A stretch of 64,000 nucleotides of DNA from assembly GCF_020905295.1 (NCBI RefSeq), contig NZ_JAJJMM010000001.1, positions 2,728,001 through 2,792,000 of the forward strand, written 5' to 3'. The notes below the pieces were generated by a model, which was not told the origin of the DNA, searched no databases, and saw only the letters and a program-made list of their open reading frames with translations. Each line of letters begins with the position of its first letter. The first letter of the stretch is position 1. The DNA is from Flavobacterium piscisymbiosum. GTDB taxonomy: Bacteria; Bacteroidota; Bacteroidia; Flavobacteriales; Flavobacteriaceae. Below, piece by piece: positions 26,807 through 35,481 of the stretch. A program made the translations under genes and the position numbers.

Positions 26807-26825
26807 CTCTCAACGCTGTTGAGAG
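26807..26825. repeat. Hairpin CTCTCAACGCTGTTGAGAG
   Basis: Perfect 7-bp arms (CTCTCAA/TTGAGAG). A close relative lies upstream of the second hip operon at 52711-52729, also preceded by ATTT. Confidence 0.5.
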
Positions 26826-26897
26826 TTTTACATTAAATAATACTCCTTTAAAATTTCTAAAGTTTTTTATTTTTGACAGATACTTTGCTTATTTTTA

Positions 26898-27662
26898 TTA
26901 AATATTAAAAACCTTAATTAATTGCTCAAATAATTCTTTTACGTTTACATTTCCAGCACCCATTTCTTTAAAAATTTGTTTATCTGGTAAATCTGTTTTT
27001 ACAGCTTCGGTAAAATTTGCTATATCTGCTTTTACACTTGTAGGAATTGTGAAATTATCTTCAGGTGTTAATAATAATAACAATCTGAATACATCTATTT
27101 TGTGCTTACGTAACTGTCTTTCATCAATCTTTTCTCCATTCTCTTTTCGGGTTTTATAATCTAGGAATGCTTTTGCTTTTAAACCTATTAAAGCCTCTGT
27201 ATTGGCTAAATGGATGTCGTTATCTAATTGGCTATGTTTGATTGTAAAATTGTAATAATCATCATCCATTAATATTGCTGAAAGGCTTGAAATTTCGGTA
27301 TCTACTGGAATTGGCGTTAGATGTGCTTGTTCTTCTAAATCTAACAAATCTGGGATTCTTGAAAACAATTCAATTTGAAATGGAAATTCTTCTACTTGAG
27401 GTTTTTGAAAACGATAGTATTTTCGGTCTTCTTCGCTTTTTTCTTTTACTTCATAATTTCCTTGTTTAATAAACTCCCAAAAGTGAGTTGCAAATTCAGG
27501 ACTTAAAGCTTCGATTACTAAAATGATATCGATGTCTTTTGTTGCTCTTGGTGTAAGTCCTACATTATTAATAACAATATCACAAGCGGTTCCGCCAATG
27601 ATAATATAGTTGTCTGTGAATTCTTTAAAGTGTTGTCTGAAAATTTCTAAACCTCTTACCAT
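26898..27662 (-). CDS. Nucleotidyltransferase of an AbiEii-like toxin pair
   Basis: 254 residues. The N-terminal YIIIGGTACDIVI and ATKDIDIILV give the GG...DxD signature of pol-beta-type nucleotidyltransferases. The middle reads PFQIELFSRIPD and the helical tail contains LANTEALIGLKAKAFLDYKTRKENGEKIDERQLRKHKIDVFRL, as in AbiEii/MenT-like proteins. Members of this group inactivate tRNA or other targets by nucleotide transfer. It overlaps the upstream HTH gene by 7 bases, the layout of a toxin-antitoxin pair. The pair differs in sequence from the AbiE operon at 55-57 kb. Activity is inference. Confidence 0.75.
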   Translation of the reverse strand: MVRGLEIFRQHFKEFTDNYIIIGGTACDIVINNVGLTPRATKDIDIILVIEALSPEFATHFWEFIKQGNYEVKEKSEEDRKYYRFQKPQVEEFPFQIELFSRIPDLLDLEEQAHLTPIPVDTEISSLSAILMDDDYYNFTIKHSQLDNDIHLANTEALIGLKAKAFLDYKTRKENGEKIDERQLRKHKIDVFRLLLLLTPEDNFTIPTSVKADIANFTEAVKTDLPDKQIFKEMGAGNVNVKELFEQLIKVFNI

Positions 27663-28645
27663 ATGTATTTTTCAATTATTTGGTCTAATGCCATATCTGT
27701 TCTTTCGTCAATAAATCTGTCTTTTAAACTTAAATATAAAGACAGTGGATCTACATTATTTTTCTTTGTGATTCCTTTTGTGATTAGTTCCGGATTGTAT
27801 TTCCAAACTTCTAATGCAAAATTTCCATTTTCATTATTCAGATTAACTAACTTATTGTTTTTCTCTAACTCGTAAAATTGTTTTTTCTCTATAGCAAAAT
27901 ATTCTAATGCACTTGGATTCATATCCGTATATTCTTCTAGTGCAGTTGTATTAGATTTTAATAATCCTTTTGGCTTTTCATCAACATAAACAGTTTTCAT
28001 AACTGGGTTAATTAATAATCGTTCACTATCTCCCCAAAGCTTTTGCAGGTCTTTTTCGAAAATAATATTCTTTTCTTTTGTTCCTTCAACTTTCACTATC
28101 GCTAATCTTCTCAGATTTTCTATTGCTTTAGTTATTCCCATTTGGGTGTATTGTAACTTTTCTGCTAGTTCTTTGAATGTATATTGGCTTAAATTATCGT
28201 CTTTGTGTAAAATTTGATATAGTAAGATTAGCTGAGCTGAGGGCAGTAACAAGAAAGATTTTTTAAATTCCTTTTCTTTCTCGTAATCTTGAATATCTAT
28301 TAATAATTCTGTTAGATACATTTGCTTCCCAGGAATAATGAAACTGATTTTATGCTCTATTAGTCGTTTACGATTTAGTGCGCTTATAGTATCAGTAACT
28401 ATAATTATTCTTTTTTCAAGCTTTTTTTGAATTTCTACTATTTGCTTTCTCAATTGGCTTGCATTGAGAGTATCTTCTTTATTAAGTTCCAATAAAATTA
28501 ATTCGTGATTACTTAAAGTAGTGCTATAGAATTTAAAATTGCTCTTGAATATAAAAGGCAACTTATTCAATTGTTCATTTTGCAACTCTTTTATTTCGAG
28601 TTGTACGCCAAGTATTTGTTGGATATAGTCTTTTAATTTTTCCAT
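27656..28645 (-). CDS. Winged-helix transcriptional regulator paired with the nucleotidyltransferase
   Basis: 329 residues. The centre contains a MarR/winged-helix type DNA-binding segment (SAQLILLYQILHKDDNLSQYTFKELAEKL, then YTQMGITKAIENLRRLAIVKVEG). The N-terminal half (EIQKKLEKRIIIVTDTISALNRKRLIEHKISFIIPGKQMYLTELLID) matches the regulator commonly preceding nucleotidyltransferase toxins in Bacteroidota. The C-terminal third (YVDEKPKGLLKSNTTALEEYTDMNPSALEYFAIEKKQ) resembles the AbiEi C-terminal part. A likely antitoxin and autorepressor. A palindrome 29 bases upstream is a candidate operator. Confidence 0.7.
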   Translation of the reverse strand: MEKLKDYIQQILGVQLEIKELQNEQLNKLPFIFKSNFKFYSTTLSNHELILLELNKEDTLNASQLRKQIVEIQKKLEKRIIIVTDTISALNRKRLIEHKISFIIPGKQMYLTELLIDIQDYEKEKEFKKSFLLLPSAQLILLYQILHKDDNLSQYTFKELAEKLQYTQMGITKAIENLRRLAIVKVEGTKEKNIIFEKDLQKLWGDSERLLINPVMKTVYVDEKPKGLLKSNTTALEEYTDMNPSALEYFAIEKKQFYELEKNNKLVNLNNENGNFALEVWKYNPELITKGITKKNNVDPLSLYLSLKDRFIDERTDMALDQIIEKYIW

Positions 28646-28673
28646 AATAAATTAGAATAAACTAATAAAATTA

Positions 28674-28715
28674 ACAATAAACCACATAGGTTTATTGTGT
28701 AAATATAGGTTTATT
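28674..28715 (-). promoter_or_regulatory. Operator candidate of the winged-helix/nucleotidyltransferase operon
   Basis: Inverted repeat ACAATAAACC (28674-28683) / GGTTTATTGT (28689-28698), with a direct copy ATAGGTTTATT at 28705-28715. The same arrangement is preserved in the duplicated fragment near 54690. Confidence 0.55.
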
Positions 28716-28776
28716 ATATTGAAAATTAATTTATTAATGAATAAAGTACAGTGATTATTGTATAAAAGAAATCAGT

Positions 28777-29535
28777 TTATATCGAAATAATAGCTTTATC
28801 ATTAAATCCTGTATTTTCATTGTACTTAATATATCCTAATTGATTGGTTATTAGTTTTGTATTTCCAATCTCAAAATCAGCAAGGTTGACGTGATGGTGT
28901 CCGTAAATCCAATAATCAATATTACTACCTTCAATGAGTTTTTCTAATTCCGAAGCAAAAGCTTCATTGATATTGCTATTGGCATATTTCTCAGGATAGT
29001 TAATAAATGTTGGCGCATGATGGGTTACAACAACTGTTTTTTTATTTGATTTTTCATTTAATGCGTTTTGTAAAAATTCTACACTTTTTTGGTGTAATAG
29101 ATTGTAATCATCAACATTTAATAATCTCTCAGTAAAATTAATTACTTTAAAATCGGAAAGGCTTTGTTGAATTAGCCACCGCCTTGTTTCTGAAATATTT
29201 GACCAAAGGGTAGAAAAAATAATATTTACACCCAAAATTTCTTTCATACAGTTGTTTACTAAAATTATATTCTCTCGGATTTGGATATCTAAAGAACCAC
29301 TTTTTTCAGCAATGTCATAATAGTAATATTCATGATTTCCTGGTATCCAGAAAGTCATTTTGAAATTACTAGAAATATAGTCGAAGAAATCTTGATGTTT
29401 ATCAATTATAGCGAATGGAACTATATCTCCAGCTAAAATTAGAATATCTGCTTCTGGTTTTATAGGATTGTCAACTATGTGTTTTTTGTTCTCTGGGAAC
29501 TCTAGATGGAGGTCTGAGCAGTATTGGATTTTCAT
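28777..29535 (-). CDS. Calcineurin-like metallophosphoesterase
   Basis: 252 residues with all family motifs: YCSDLHLEF (DxH), ILAGDIVPF (GD), WIPGNHEYYY (GNHE), VVTHHAPTF and YGHHHVN (second metal set). It is a di-metal phosphoesterase; such small cytoplasmic proteins hydrolyse phosphodiesters or phosphoproteins, and the natural substrate is not predictable. Transcribed in the same direction as the regulator/nucleotidyltransferase pair but 131 bases apart from it. The 3' end of this gene is copied at 54788-54903. Confidence 0.85.
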   Translation of the reverse strand: MKIQYCSDLHLEFPENKKHIVDNPIKPEADILILAGDIVPFAIIDKHQDFFDYISSNFKMTFWIPGNHEYYYYDIAEKSGSLDIQIRENIILVNNCMKEILGVNIIFSTLWSNISETRRWLIQQSLSDFKVINFTERLLNVDDYNLLHQKSVEFLQNALNEKSNKKTVVVTHHAPTFINYPEKYANSNINEAFASELEKLIEGSNIDYWIYGHHHVNLADFEIGNTKLITNQLGYIKYNENTGFNDKAIISI

Positions 29536-30125
29536 TTACAAAACAGGTTTTATTTTTAATCAACAATAGTTAATTTATCGCAATCGCTTTTACAATTTAA
29601 TATTTTTTTGAAATATTAATACTTATTGCATTGTTTATTTTTTATCCTTTACGAAGATACTCATATTGGTGGGTTCAATTGAAATTTTATCTTTTTTGTC
29701 AATTTTGTCAATCGAATTTGAACTAAAAATTTGATATCCTGAATAAATTGTAAATCATAAGAATAGGATTTCTCATCATAATGTAAAAAATCAATCGTTT
29801 TTGTCTAAATTGCCTAAGATAAAATTGTTTTCCCCAACTGGGTTTCCTCGTCGCGCTAATTCTGAAAACAATTCACTGCCGTTCAATTGGTAAATATGAA
29901 TGTGTTTAAATTTGTATATTCGGTTGTGTTAAAATTAGTAAACAGGATTAGTTTTAAAAACTAAAAAGAATATACTTTTTGTGTCCATGTCAATTGCGTC
30001 CGCACTGCGGACGCAATTGGAAATGTACTGCAAAATTTGTGATATATTTCAAATGGTATTTTTGTTCTAAATGGATTGAAGTTCTTTAAGAGGTTTCAAA
30101 TTCAGGAGCTCCTTTATAAAAAAAA
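29536..30125. other. Gene-free spacer with repeat and palindrome
   Basis: 590 AT-rich bases without a supportable gene. It contains a 32-base sequence (29914-29945) found again exactly at 54536-54567. It also has a 29-base palindrome (29991-30019; arms CAATTGCGTCCGCA and its complement around one C). Confidence 0.6.
29991..30019. repeat. Perfect 14-bp-arm palindrome
   Basis: CAATTGCGTCCGCA, one C, then the exact complement. GC-rich centre in AT-rich DNA, 107 bases after the stop-side end of the truncated integrase. No T tract, so it is not a standard terminator; could be a recombination or dispersed-repeat structure. Confidence 0.5.
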
Positions 30126-31007
30126 TCACTTAAACTTAGATTTCAGTTTCTCCATATCTTCCATTATATTCACATCCAAAACTTTCGCATAATGCTGAGT
30201 CTGTTTGGTGTTGGTATGCCCCATCATAGCAGATACGTTTTCAAGTCTTACTCCATTTCCTAGAGTGACTGTAGTGGCAAAAGTATGTCTGGCAACATAC
30301 CATGTAAGATGTTTGTCTATGCCGCAGACATCAGCGATTTCCTTTAGATAGGCATTCATTTTCTGATTGGATATTTTCGGGATAAGACCTTTCTGCTGAT
30401 TTTTATATTTAGAAATAATTTTCTCAACGGTAGGCAGTACCGGGACATTGGCCCTGATGGCAGTTTTCGCTCTGCTGGTCATAATCCATAAATTTCCTGT
30501 CGAATCTTCTGATAAGTTTCTTTCGGTCAGCTCCAAGGCATCGACAGGGGCATAACCTGTGTAGCAGCTGAAAAGGAATATATCCTTCACCTTTTCCAGA
30601 CGGGGAGTTGGAAATATTTTGTTCTCGATTGTATTCAGTTCCTGCTGGGTTAGGAAAACAGCATCTTTTATGCTCAGCCTGCCGTCATAAATGTTGAATG
30701 GGTTTTTTATGATCAAGTCCATTTTAATGGCGTAATTGCATGCAGTTTTATACATTTTCATATATTTTACCACCGAATTGTTTTTGATACCTGTCTGGTC
30801 TTTAAAACTGCTCTCATATTTAAGATACTGCTCCAATTTAAAGACAAACGAGCTTGATAATTCAGATGCGAGCAGATCTTCCTTTTTGTAGGTGCTGGTG
30901 ATGAAATCCAAAAGTAAATCCTTTGCTCTTTTGTACTTCTGCAGTGAAGCCGGTGCGCGTTCTCCAGAATTGACTCTTTTGGTGAAAAATAAGTTGTAAG
31001 TGTCCAT
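30126..31007 (-). pseudogene. Tyrosine integrase, 5'-truncated copy
   Basis: 293 residues starting at MDTYNLFFTKRVNSGERAP, which aligns almost residue for residue to positions 115-407 of the intact integrase at 57321-58544. The arm-binding N-terminal 114 residues are missing: the homology stops at about 31008 and an upstream in-frame stop follows. The SAM-like core-binding domain and the catalytic parts (YTGYAPVDALELTERN with the first Arg region, YVARHTFATT and MMGHTNTKQTQHYAKV with the nucleophile Tyr) are intact. It could be expressed as a fragment but is probably not a working integrase. Confidence 0.85.
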
Positions 31008-31011
31008 ATCA

Positions 31012-31125
31012 ATGATAAGAGTTACAAACGTTGGTCAAAAAAATCCAACAATACATATTCTAAAACATAATGAGGATTTTAGATTAGTGCCTGAAGCTCG
31101 TTGGAGAATATCTAAAGTAAAATGA
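31012..31125 (+). pseudogene. C-terminal remnant of an unknown gene
   Basis: A 37-residue reading frame directly beyond the integrase break, ending in EDFRLVPEARWRISKVK. The composition looks like a real protein tail rather than random AT-rich translation. It may be the 3' end of a gene cut by the same rearrangement that truncated the integrase. Family not recognised. Confidence 0.3.
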
Positions 31126-31296
31126 ATGCCAACTGTTGCAAACTACCATTGTTGACTTTCAGCAGCAGGAAAGTTTCTCTTTAATGACAGAGTTTTATGT
31201 CAGTGAAAAAACTCGGGCCATTTAAATCATCAACTGGCTGCAAGCCAAACTTGGCCTGCTTTTCAGAATTAAATCCGGGCTAAAATCAAATTTGAA

Positions 31297-32394
31297 ATGA
31301 AAAAATCACATCAGCATTTTATACCGCAAACCTACCTTAAAAAGTTCTCCCATACCGTTGATGACAAAAATTATTTTGTTGCTGTTTATGATAAAATATC
31401 AGGAAAATATAATCCAAAAATGAGCGTTGGAAACTTATGCGTTGAAACGGACTTATATACTCTGGATCATTTAGAGGGGGATGCAAAATATGCAATCGAA
31501 AATTTTTTCTCCGATAATATTGAAAATAAATATCCCAAAGTGTTTAAATTACTAGTTGAAGATAAAAAGTCAATAATCACTAGTGAGGAAAAAACTTTTA
31601 TTCTTTATACGACTTTAAGCATGTATTTTAGAACGCCTAAAGTTTTAAATCAATTTGTTGGTTTTGCCGGAAGATTGGTTGAAAATGTGAAGAATGGTTC
31701 CAATGCTAAATCAATCGATTTTTTAGGCTATAAAATTTCTCTTGATCAAAAATCATTTACTGATATTAAAAAAGATATAAGAGCAACAAATCGTATAGAT
31801 TTTCTACAAACACAATTAGCATTGCTTGATGATTTGGTTAAGTTTAAGTTTTATGACGGACTCGTTATTACAGAATTAATTGGAGAACAGGAATTTATTA
31901 CAAGTGATAATCCTGTAGAGATTAGAAATCTCAGTGACATCGGGTTTAACCTTTTTAGTGAAAGAAATTCTATTTATATACCATTAGATCCAAAACACGC
32001 ATTGTTTATTGCACCAAAAGACAAAGGTTCAATAATTAATGAAGTTTTTTATCAAAAAGATAATTTTGTGCAACATATTAGACTGAATCATGTTTCATTT
32101 GAAAATGCTGAACGCTGGATAATTGGCACGTCAAAAGGTGTTCAACAATTTTTGAAAGATGAAGAAGAATATACAAAACCAGTTGAAGATGATCATCCTA
32201 TGCTTATCAAATTTAGAACAAAGCTTAAATTAATGGAGGATGTTCTGGAGCAAGCAGAGAAAGGAGTTTCTAATGAAAATTTGGGATTAATAGAAAGTCT
32301 GCACAAATTGAAAAAGAATATGGATGAAGCAGGAAGTGAAGATTTGCAAGATTTGTATAATAAATTTAAAGATGCCGGATTGAAATTAGATTGA
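31297..32394 (+). CDS. DUF4238 domain protein (first copy)
   Basis: 365 residues. The opening KKSHQHFIPQTYLKKFS is the DUF4238 signature. Later conserved blocks are YAIENFFSDNIENKYPKVFKLL, FILYTTLSMYFRTPKV, and QEFITSDNPVEI followed by YIPLDPKHALFIAP. The C-terminal 90 residues are helical and specific to this copy. DUF4238 proteins occur scattered in accessory regions of bacteria; their activity is unknown. A second copy lies at 42273. Monocistronic, with long untranslated flanks. Confidence 0.85.
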   Translation: MKKSHQHFIPQTYLKKFSHTVDDKNYFVAVYDKISGKYNPKMSVGNLCVETDLYTLDHLEGDAKYAIENFFSDNIENKYPKVFKLLVEDKKSIITSEEKTFILYTTLSMYFRTPKVLNQFVGFAGRLVENVKNGSNAKSIDFLGYKISLDQKSFTDIKKDIRATNRIDFLQTQLALLDDLVKFKFYDGLVITELIGEQEFITSDNPVEIRNLSDIGFNLFSERNSIYIPLDPKHALFIAPKDKGSIINEVFYQKDNFVQHIRLNHVSFENAERWIIGTSKGVQQFLKDEEEYTKPVEDDHPMLIKFRTKLKLMEDVLEQAEKGVSNENLGLIESLHKLKKNMDEAGSEDLQDLYNKFKDAGLKLD

Positions 32395-32433
32395 ACTACA
32401 GCAAATATATTCTAATCGCAATTATTTGTTTTC

Positions 32434-32491
32434 ATCTTACAGAATGTTTTATTCTACGAATAAATTTTTATCTTGGCAGAGAAAATGAATT
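32434..32491 (+). repeat. Degenerate spacer motif, copy A
   Basis: The segment CTTACAGAATG ... TCTTGGCAGAGA aligns with 33980-34026 (TCTACAGAAAA ... ACTTGGCAAAGA) over about 47 bases with one two-base gap. Both lie between unrelated single genes. Confidence 0.35.
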
Positions 32492-32560
32492 ACGCTTTTA
32501 CCTGTAAATTGTGGCTTAGCGCCAAAATTTTATGTTTCCAAATTAAAATCCCGAATCAAC

Positions 32561-33082
32561 ATGAATGATTTATTAGTAATAAAATATTTAGGTAATCACA
32601 ACATATCAGGAAACATTAATAACCTTTATCAAAGACACAATAACAATTCAGGAGTGCGGCCTACTAATATTTTAGATGAAGAAGATTCGCAGACGATACT
32701 TGAATATCTGCGTAATTATGACTGCCAGAATAAAAACCTAATCATTCATATTAATGCACATGGTTTCGAAGAGGGAATTTGTAAAGAGCTGCTGGATGGA
32801 GAAGAACTAAATTTAGGAGATTTGCAAACTTTAATTACCTGGGAAGATTTAATTGATGCCTGTAACGAAGTAGCAGCAAGATGTTCGAGTTTAACTTTAA
32901 ACCTCGGCGCAGTATGCAACAGCAATTCAATTGCAGATATTGACCGGGCGAAAAACTTTGATATTCTGGTTACATCCAGAAGTGTTTCCGATACGGTTAA
33001 GCCTCAAAAGATCAATAGAATGATTTTTGAAAATACAAATTTATTACTGGATAACGAATACAGCTTTATACCACAACAATAA
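32561..33082 (+). CDS. Small caspase-like (CHAT/C14-type) protein candidate
   Basis: 173 residues. A central strand ends in LIIHINAHGFEEG with His67-Gly. A second strand SLTLNLGAVCNSNS carries Cys119 about 50 residues later, followed by ILVTSRSVSD. This His-Gly plus Cys-x-Ser spacing between hydrophobic strands is the core of caspase-like CHAT/C14 proteases. The protein has only that core, without TPR or other sensor domains. Whether it is active, and what it cuts, is unknown; an accessory-region effector role is inference. No signal peptide, so cytoplasmic. Confidence 0.55.
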   Translation: MNDLLVIKYLGNHNISGNINNLYQRHNNNSGVRPTNILDEEDSQTILEYLRNYDCQNKNLIIHINAHGFEEGICKELLDGEELNLGDLQTLITWEDLIDACNEVAARCSSLTLNLGAVCNSNSIADIDRAKNFDILVTSRSVSDTVKPQKINRMIFENTNLLLDNEYSFIPQQ

Positions 33083-33156
33083 TAGCAAAACGCCACTTTA
33101 ATCATCATACCTTGGTACATCTGCAGAACTGATAGGAACAATTATTAAATTCGACT

Positions 33157-33942
33157 ATGAACATACAAACTTGCTACATGTGCGATGAGCCTGCAATAAC
33201 TCGAGAACACGTTCCCCCTTTATGTTTGTTCCCTGAAGCAAAGGATGTCCTGGGGCTAAACCTTCGCAATGACTTAATTACAGTTCCCTCCTGCGATGTA
33301 CATAATTCGTGCAAGTCTAAGGATGACGAATTTCTTATGGTATCTATTGCAAGTGTGGTTGGAAATAATTTTTTGGGTTATTTACAAACGCAGACCAAAA
33401 TTGACAGGGCACTGCGAAGAAAAAGTAAAGACTTTTTACAAAAAGAAATTGTCCGTAATATGCAGCACCAAGTAATTAAATCTACATCGGGAAAAAAATA
33501 CCCAGTTTTAAAAGGAAACCCTAATTACGAGAGATTAGAAAAATGTTTTGAGCATATAGCATATGGATTATACATGCATGAATTTGGCATTAAATTTAAT
33601 GGAAACATCAAAATGCTTTTGGGCTTCGTCAATTATAACGATCCGAACACAAAAAACATGATGGGACTGGTGAAGGAAAAATTTGAAACTGAGGAAAAAC
33701 CCAAAGAAATTAAAGGTAAAAACCCCAGTATTTTTAAGTATCAATTTTTTGAACCTGATGCATTTGGACTAATAGGTCTGGTTATGACCTTTTACGGCGG
33801 TACTGAAATTTTTGTTGCTTTTCAGGCTTCAGACTTTAAAGATCCTAAAAATTTACTTGCAATGGAACTGATAAAAGCAGGAATACCAACGTTTGTCGAT
33901 ATGGGGGATAAAACCTTTGAATTTAATACTAAAAAGGAATAA
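33157..33942 (+). CDS. HNH-type zinc protein, putative nuclease
   Basis: 261 residues. The N-terminus shows CYMCDEPAITREHVPP followed 28 residues later by VPSCDVHNSCKSKDDEFL. The CxxC, EHV and CxxHN elements fit a treble-clef HNH fold with the metal-binding His in REHVPP. The C-terminal two thirds are unassigned, with a late strand-rich section (GLVMTFYGGTEIFVAFQ). Likely a DNA-cutting or DNA-binding protein of an accessory system. 74 bases after the caspase-like gene. Confidence 0.6.
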   Translation: MNIQTCYMCDEPAITREHVPPLCLFPEAKDVLGLNLRNDLITVPSCDVHNSCKSKDDEFLMVSIASVVGNNFLGYLQTQTKIDRALRRKSKDFLQKEIVRNMQHQVIKSTSGKKYPVLKGNPNYERLEKCFEHIAYGLYMHEFGIKFNGNIKMLLGFVNYNDPNTKNMMGLVKEKFETEEKPKEIKGKNPSIFKYQFFEPDAFGLIGLVMTFYGGTEIFVAFQASDFKDPKNLLAMELIKAGIPTFVDMGDKTFEFNTKKE

Positions 33943-33977
33943 CTGCCGTCATATTCTATTTATAGGGTGCAAGTTTT

Positions 33978-34031
33978 TTTCTACAGAAAATTCTATTTAC
34001 AGAAGAAACACTAACTTGGCAAAGACAACTT
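33978..34031 (+). repeat. Degenerate spacer motif, copy B
   Basis: See the related segment at 32434-32491; TCTACAGAAAATTCTATT then ACTTGGCAAAGA, followed at once by a second ACTTGGC (34028). Confidence 0.35.
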
Positions 34032-34096
34032 GGCCGCATGAGTACGCTTGGGAGGCTGCTCAAAACTTTAGTGTTAATTCTAAAAAACCGTAACAT

Positions 34097-34771
34097 ATGA
34101 GAGAATATTTTTTACACAATGGAAATGAACAAGAAGGTCCATTTACTATTGATGAATTAAAAAATAAGAATATAACCAAGCAGACTTCTATTTGGTATGA
34201 TGGCATTCCGGAATGGACGACTGCCGGGAATATCGAAGAATTAAGCGTACTTTTTAAAGCTCTGCCCCCTGAATTTAAACCGTCAGCAGACGTTATGCCC
34301 GCTACTCAAAGCCTTCAAAATGAAGCGCCAAAAAGAAAAGGAAAAACGTCTTTAAAATTTGTTGGAGTTTTAGCCTTACTGGTTATTGTATTAATTATTA
34401 TAGCAAGTGCCGATAATAATTCCGATCCCGTTGATGAAACTTATGTTGAAAAGGTAATGTCAATTGAAGAGGTTGAAAAATCTGAACCACAAAATTTCTT
34501 AGCTGCTTCAGGAAATTATAATGAAAACTTTTGGGGAACGAAGCTAAAAGTTCATGGCCTGATTAAAAATAATGCAACTGTTGCAACGTATAAAGATGCT
34601 GTTGTAAAAGTTACCTATTACAGTAAAACTAAAACTGCCCTTGGCAGCAAAGAATACACAATTTATGAAGTTTTTGCTCCCCATTCAGAAAAACCATTCG
34701 AATTGAAAATTGAAAATTACAAAGATGTAAAATCAATTGGCTGGCAGGTTATTACAGCAACTGCTAATTAA
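34097..34771 (+). CDS. GYF_2 (DUF4339) domain membrane protein
   Basis: 224 residues. Residues 1-50 form a GYF_2 domain (EYFLHNGNEQEGPFTIDELK, IWYDGIPEWTTAG). One membrane helix follows near 95-110 (FVGVLALLVIVLIIIASAD). The outer part (about 135-224) has an FxLYD/immunoglobulin-like pattern (KVHGLIKNNATVATYKDAVVKVTYYSK, KPFELKIENYKDVKSIGW). GYF_2 domains bind peptides; the outside domain may bind a partner. Function unknown. Confidence 0.7.
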   Translation: MREYFLHNGNEQEGPFTIDELKNKNITKQTSIWYDGIPEWTTAGNIEELSVLFKALPPEFKPSADVMPATQSLQNEAPKRKGKTSLKFVGVLALLVIVLIIIASADNNSDPVDETYVEKVMSIEEVEKSEPQNFLAASGNYNENFWGTKLKVHGLIKNNATVATYKDAVVKVTYYSKTKTALGSKEYTIYEVFAPHSEKPFELKIENYKDVKSIGWQVITATAN

Positions 34772-34910
34772 TTCTATGTGAAGCATTGTTTACAGTGCAG
34801 TTAAGTAAAGCTTGGTTTTTAGAAAAATGAAAGTTTACATTTCACAAAGAAATATTATCTTCGACTGATAATGCTCAGCTTGCTTTTATGTAATTTAAAT
34901 TTAATCATTT

Positions 34911-35327
34911 ATGCTAAATAATACTTTAAATCAAATTAATTCCGAAGTCGACTTTATCACTTTTCTCCATTCAAATTTCATGATGGAAATTGGCCATGAT
35001 AATTTTCCTGAAAAATACAAACAGAGAAGATTACCGGAAGAAATTTCGAAATCTATGGATGATAAGGCAGAGGTTAAAAATATCAGGGAAAGGGAATTGA
35101 TTCGTGATAATATTTACCTGAAATACAAATTTGATATTTACGAGCATCCATTTGTGGTCTTTTATGAAGTTAATAAATCGAAAAAATTAAAGCCTTTCAA
35201 AAAGCAAATCGAGGCACATAATTTTGCAAACTTAAATCTACATCAGGGAATTTATTCCATGCTTATTTCAATCATGAACCGTGATATTGAATGTCAATTA
35301 TATAAGCCATTCACGCACGCCGATTGA
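34911..35327 (+). CDS. Hypothetical protein, 138 aa
   Basis: No family recognised. The sequence is charged, with a strand pair YKFDIYEHPFVVFYEV in the middle and a helical end (LHQGIYSMLISIMNRDIECQLY). No signal or membrane segment. Stands alone, 139 bases after the GYF_2 gene, and codon use matches the region. An immunity-type role is possible but unsupported. Confidence 0.55.
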   Translation: MLNNTLNQINSEVDFITFLHSNFMMEIGHDNFPEKYKQRRLPEEISKSMDDKAEVKNIRERELIRDNIYLKYKFDIYEHPFVVFYEVNKSKKLKPFKKQIEAHNFANLNLHQGIYSMLISIMNRDIECQLYKPFTHAD

Positions 35328-35481
35328 GTACCTGTCTGCAGCTGCGACAGTGACCGAAGCGGCATCCTTTTTGCAAAAAGATACAGTGGAGTGCGCGGGT
35401 GTCGCCCTATAAAAAAAAGCCATACGGAGAGATAACTGACTGCTGGTCACTGGACCTTCCTTTTCAACTTAAAATTAAAAT

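Noticed and set aside
30767..31012. Alternative frame across the integrase 5' end
   Set aside because: Out-of-frame translation of the integrase coding sequence; the same shadow recurs in the intact copy at 57962-58210.
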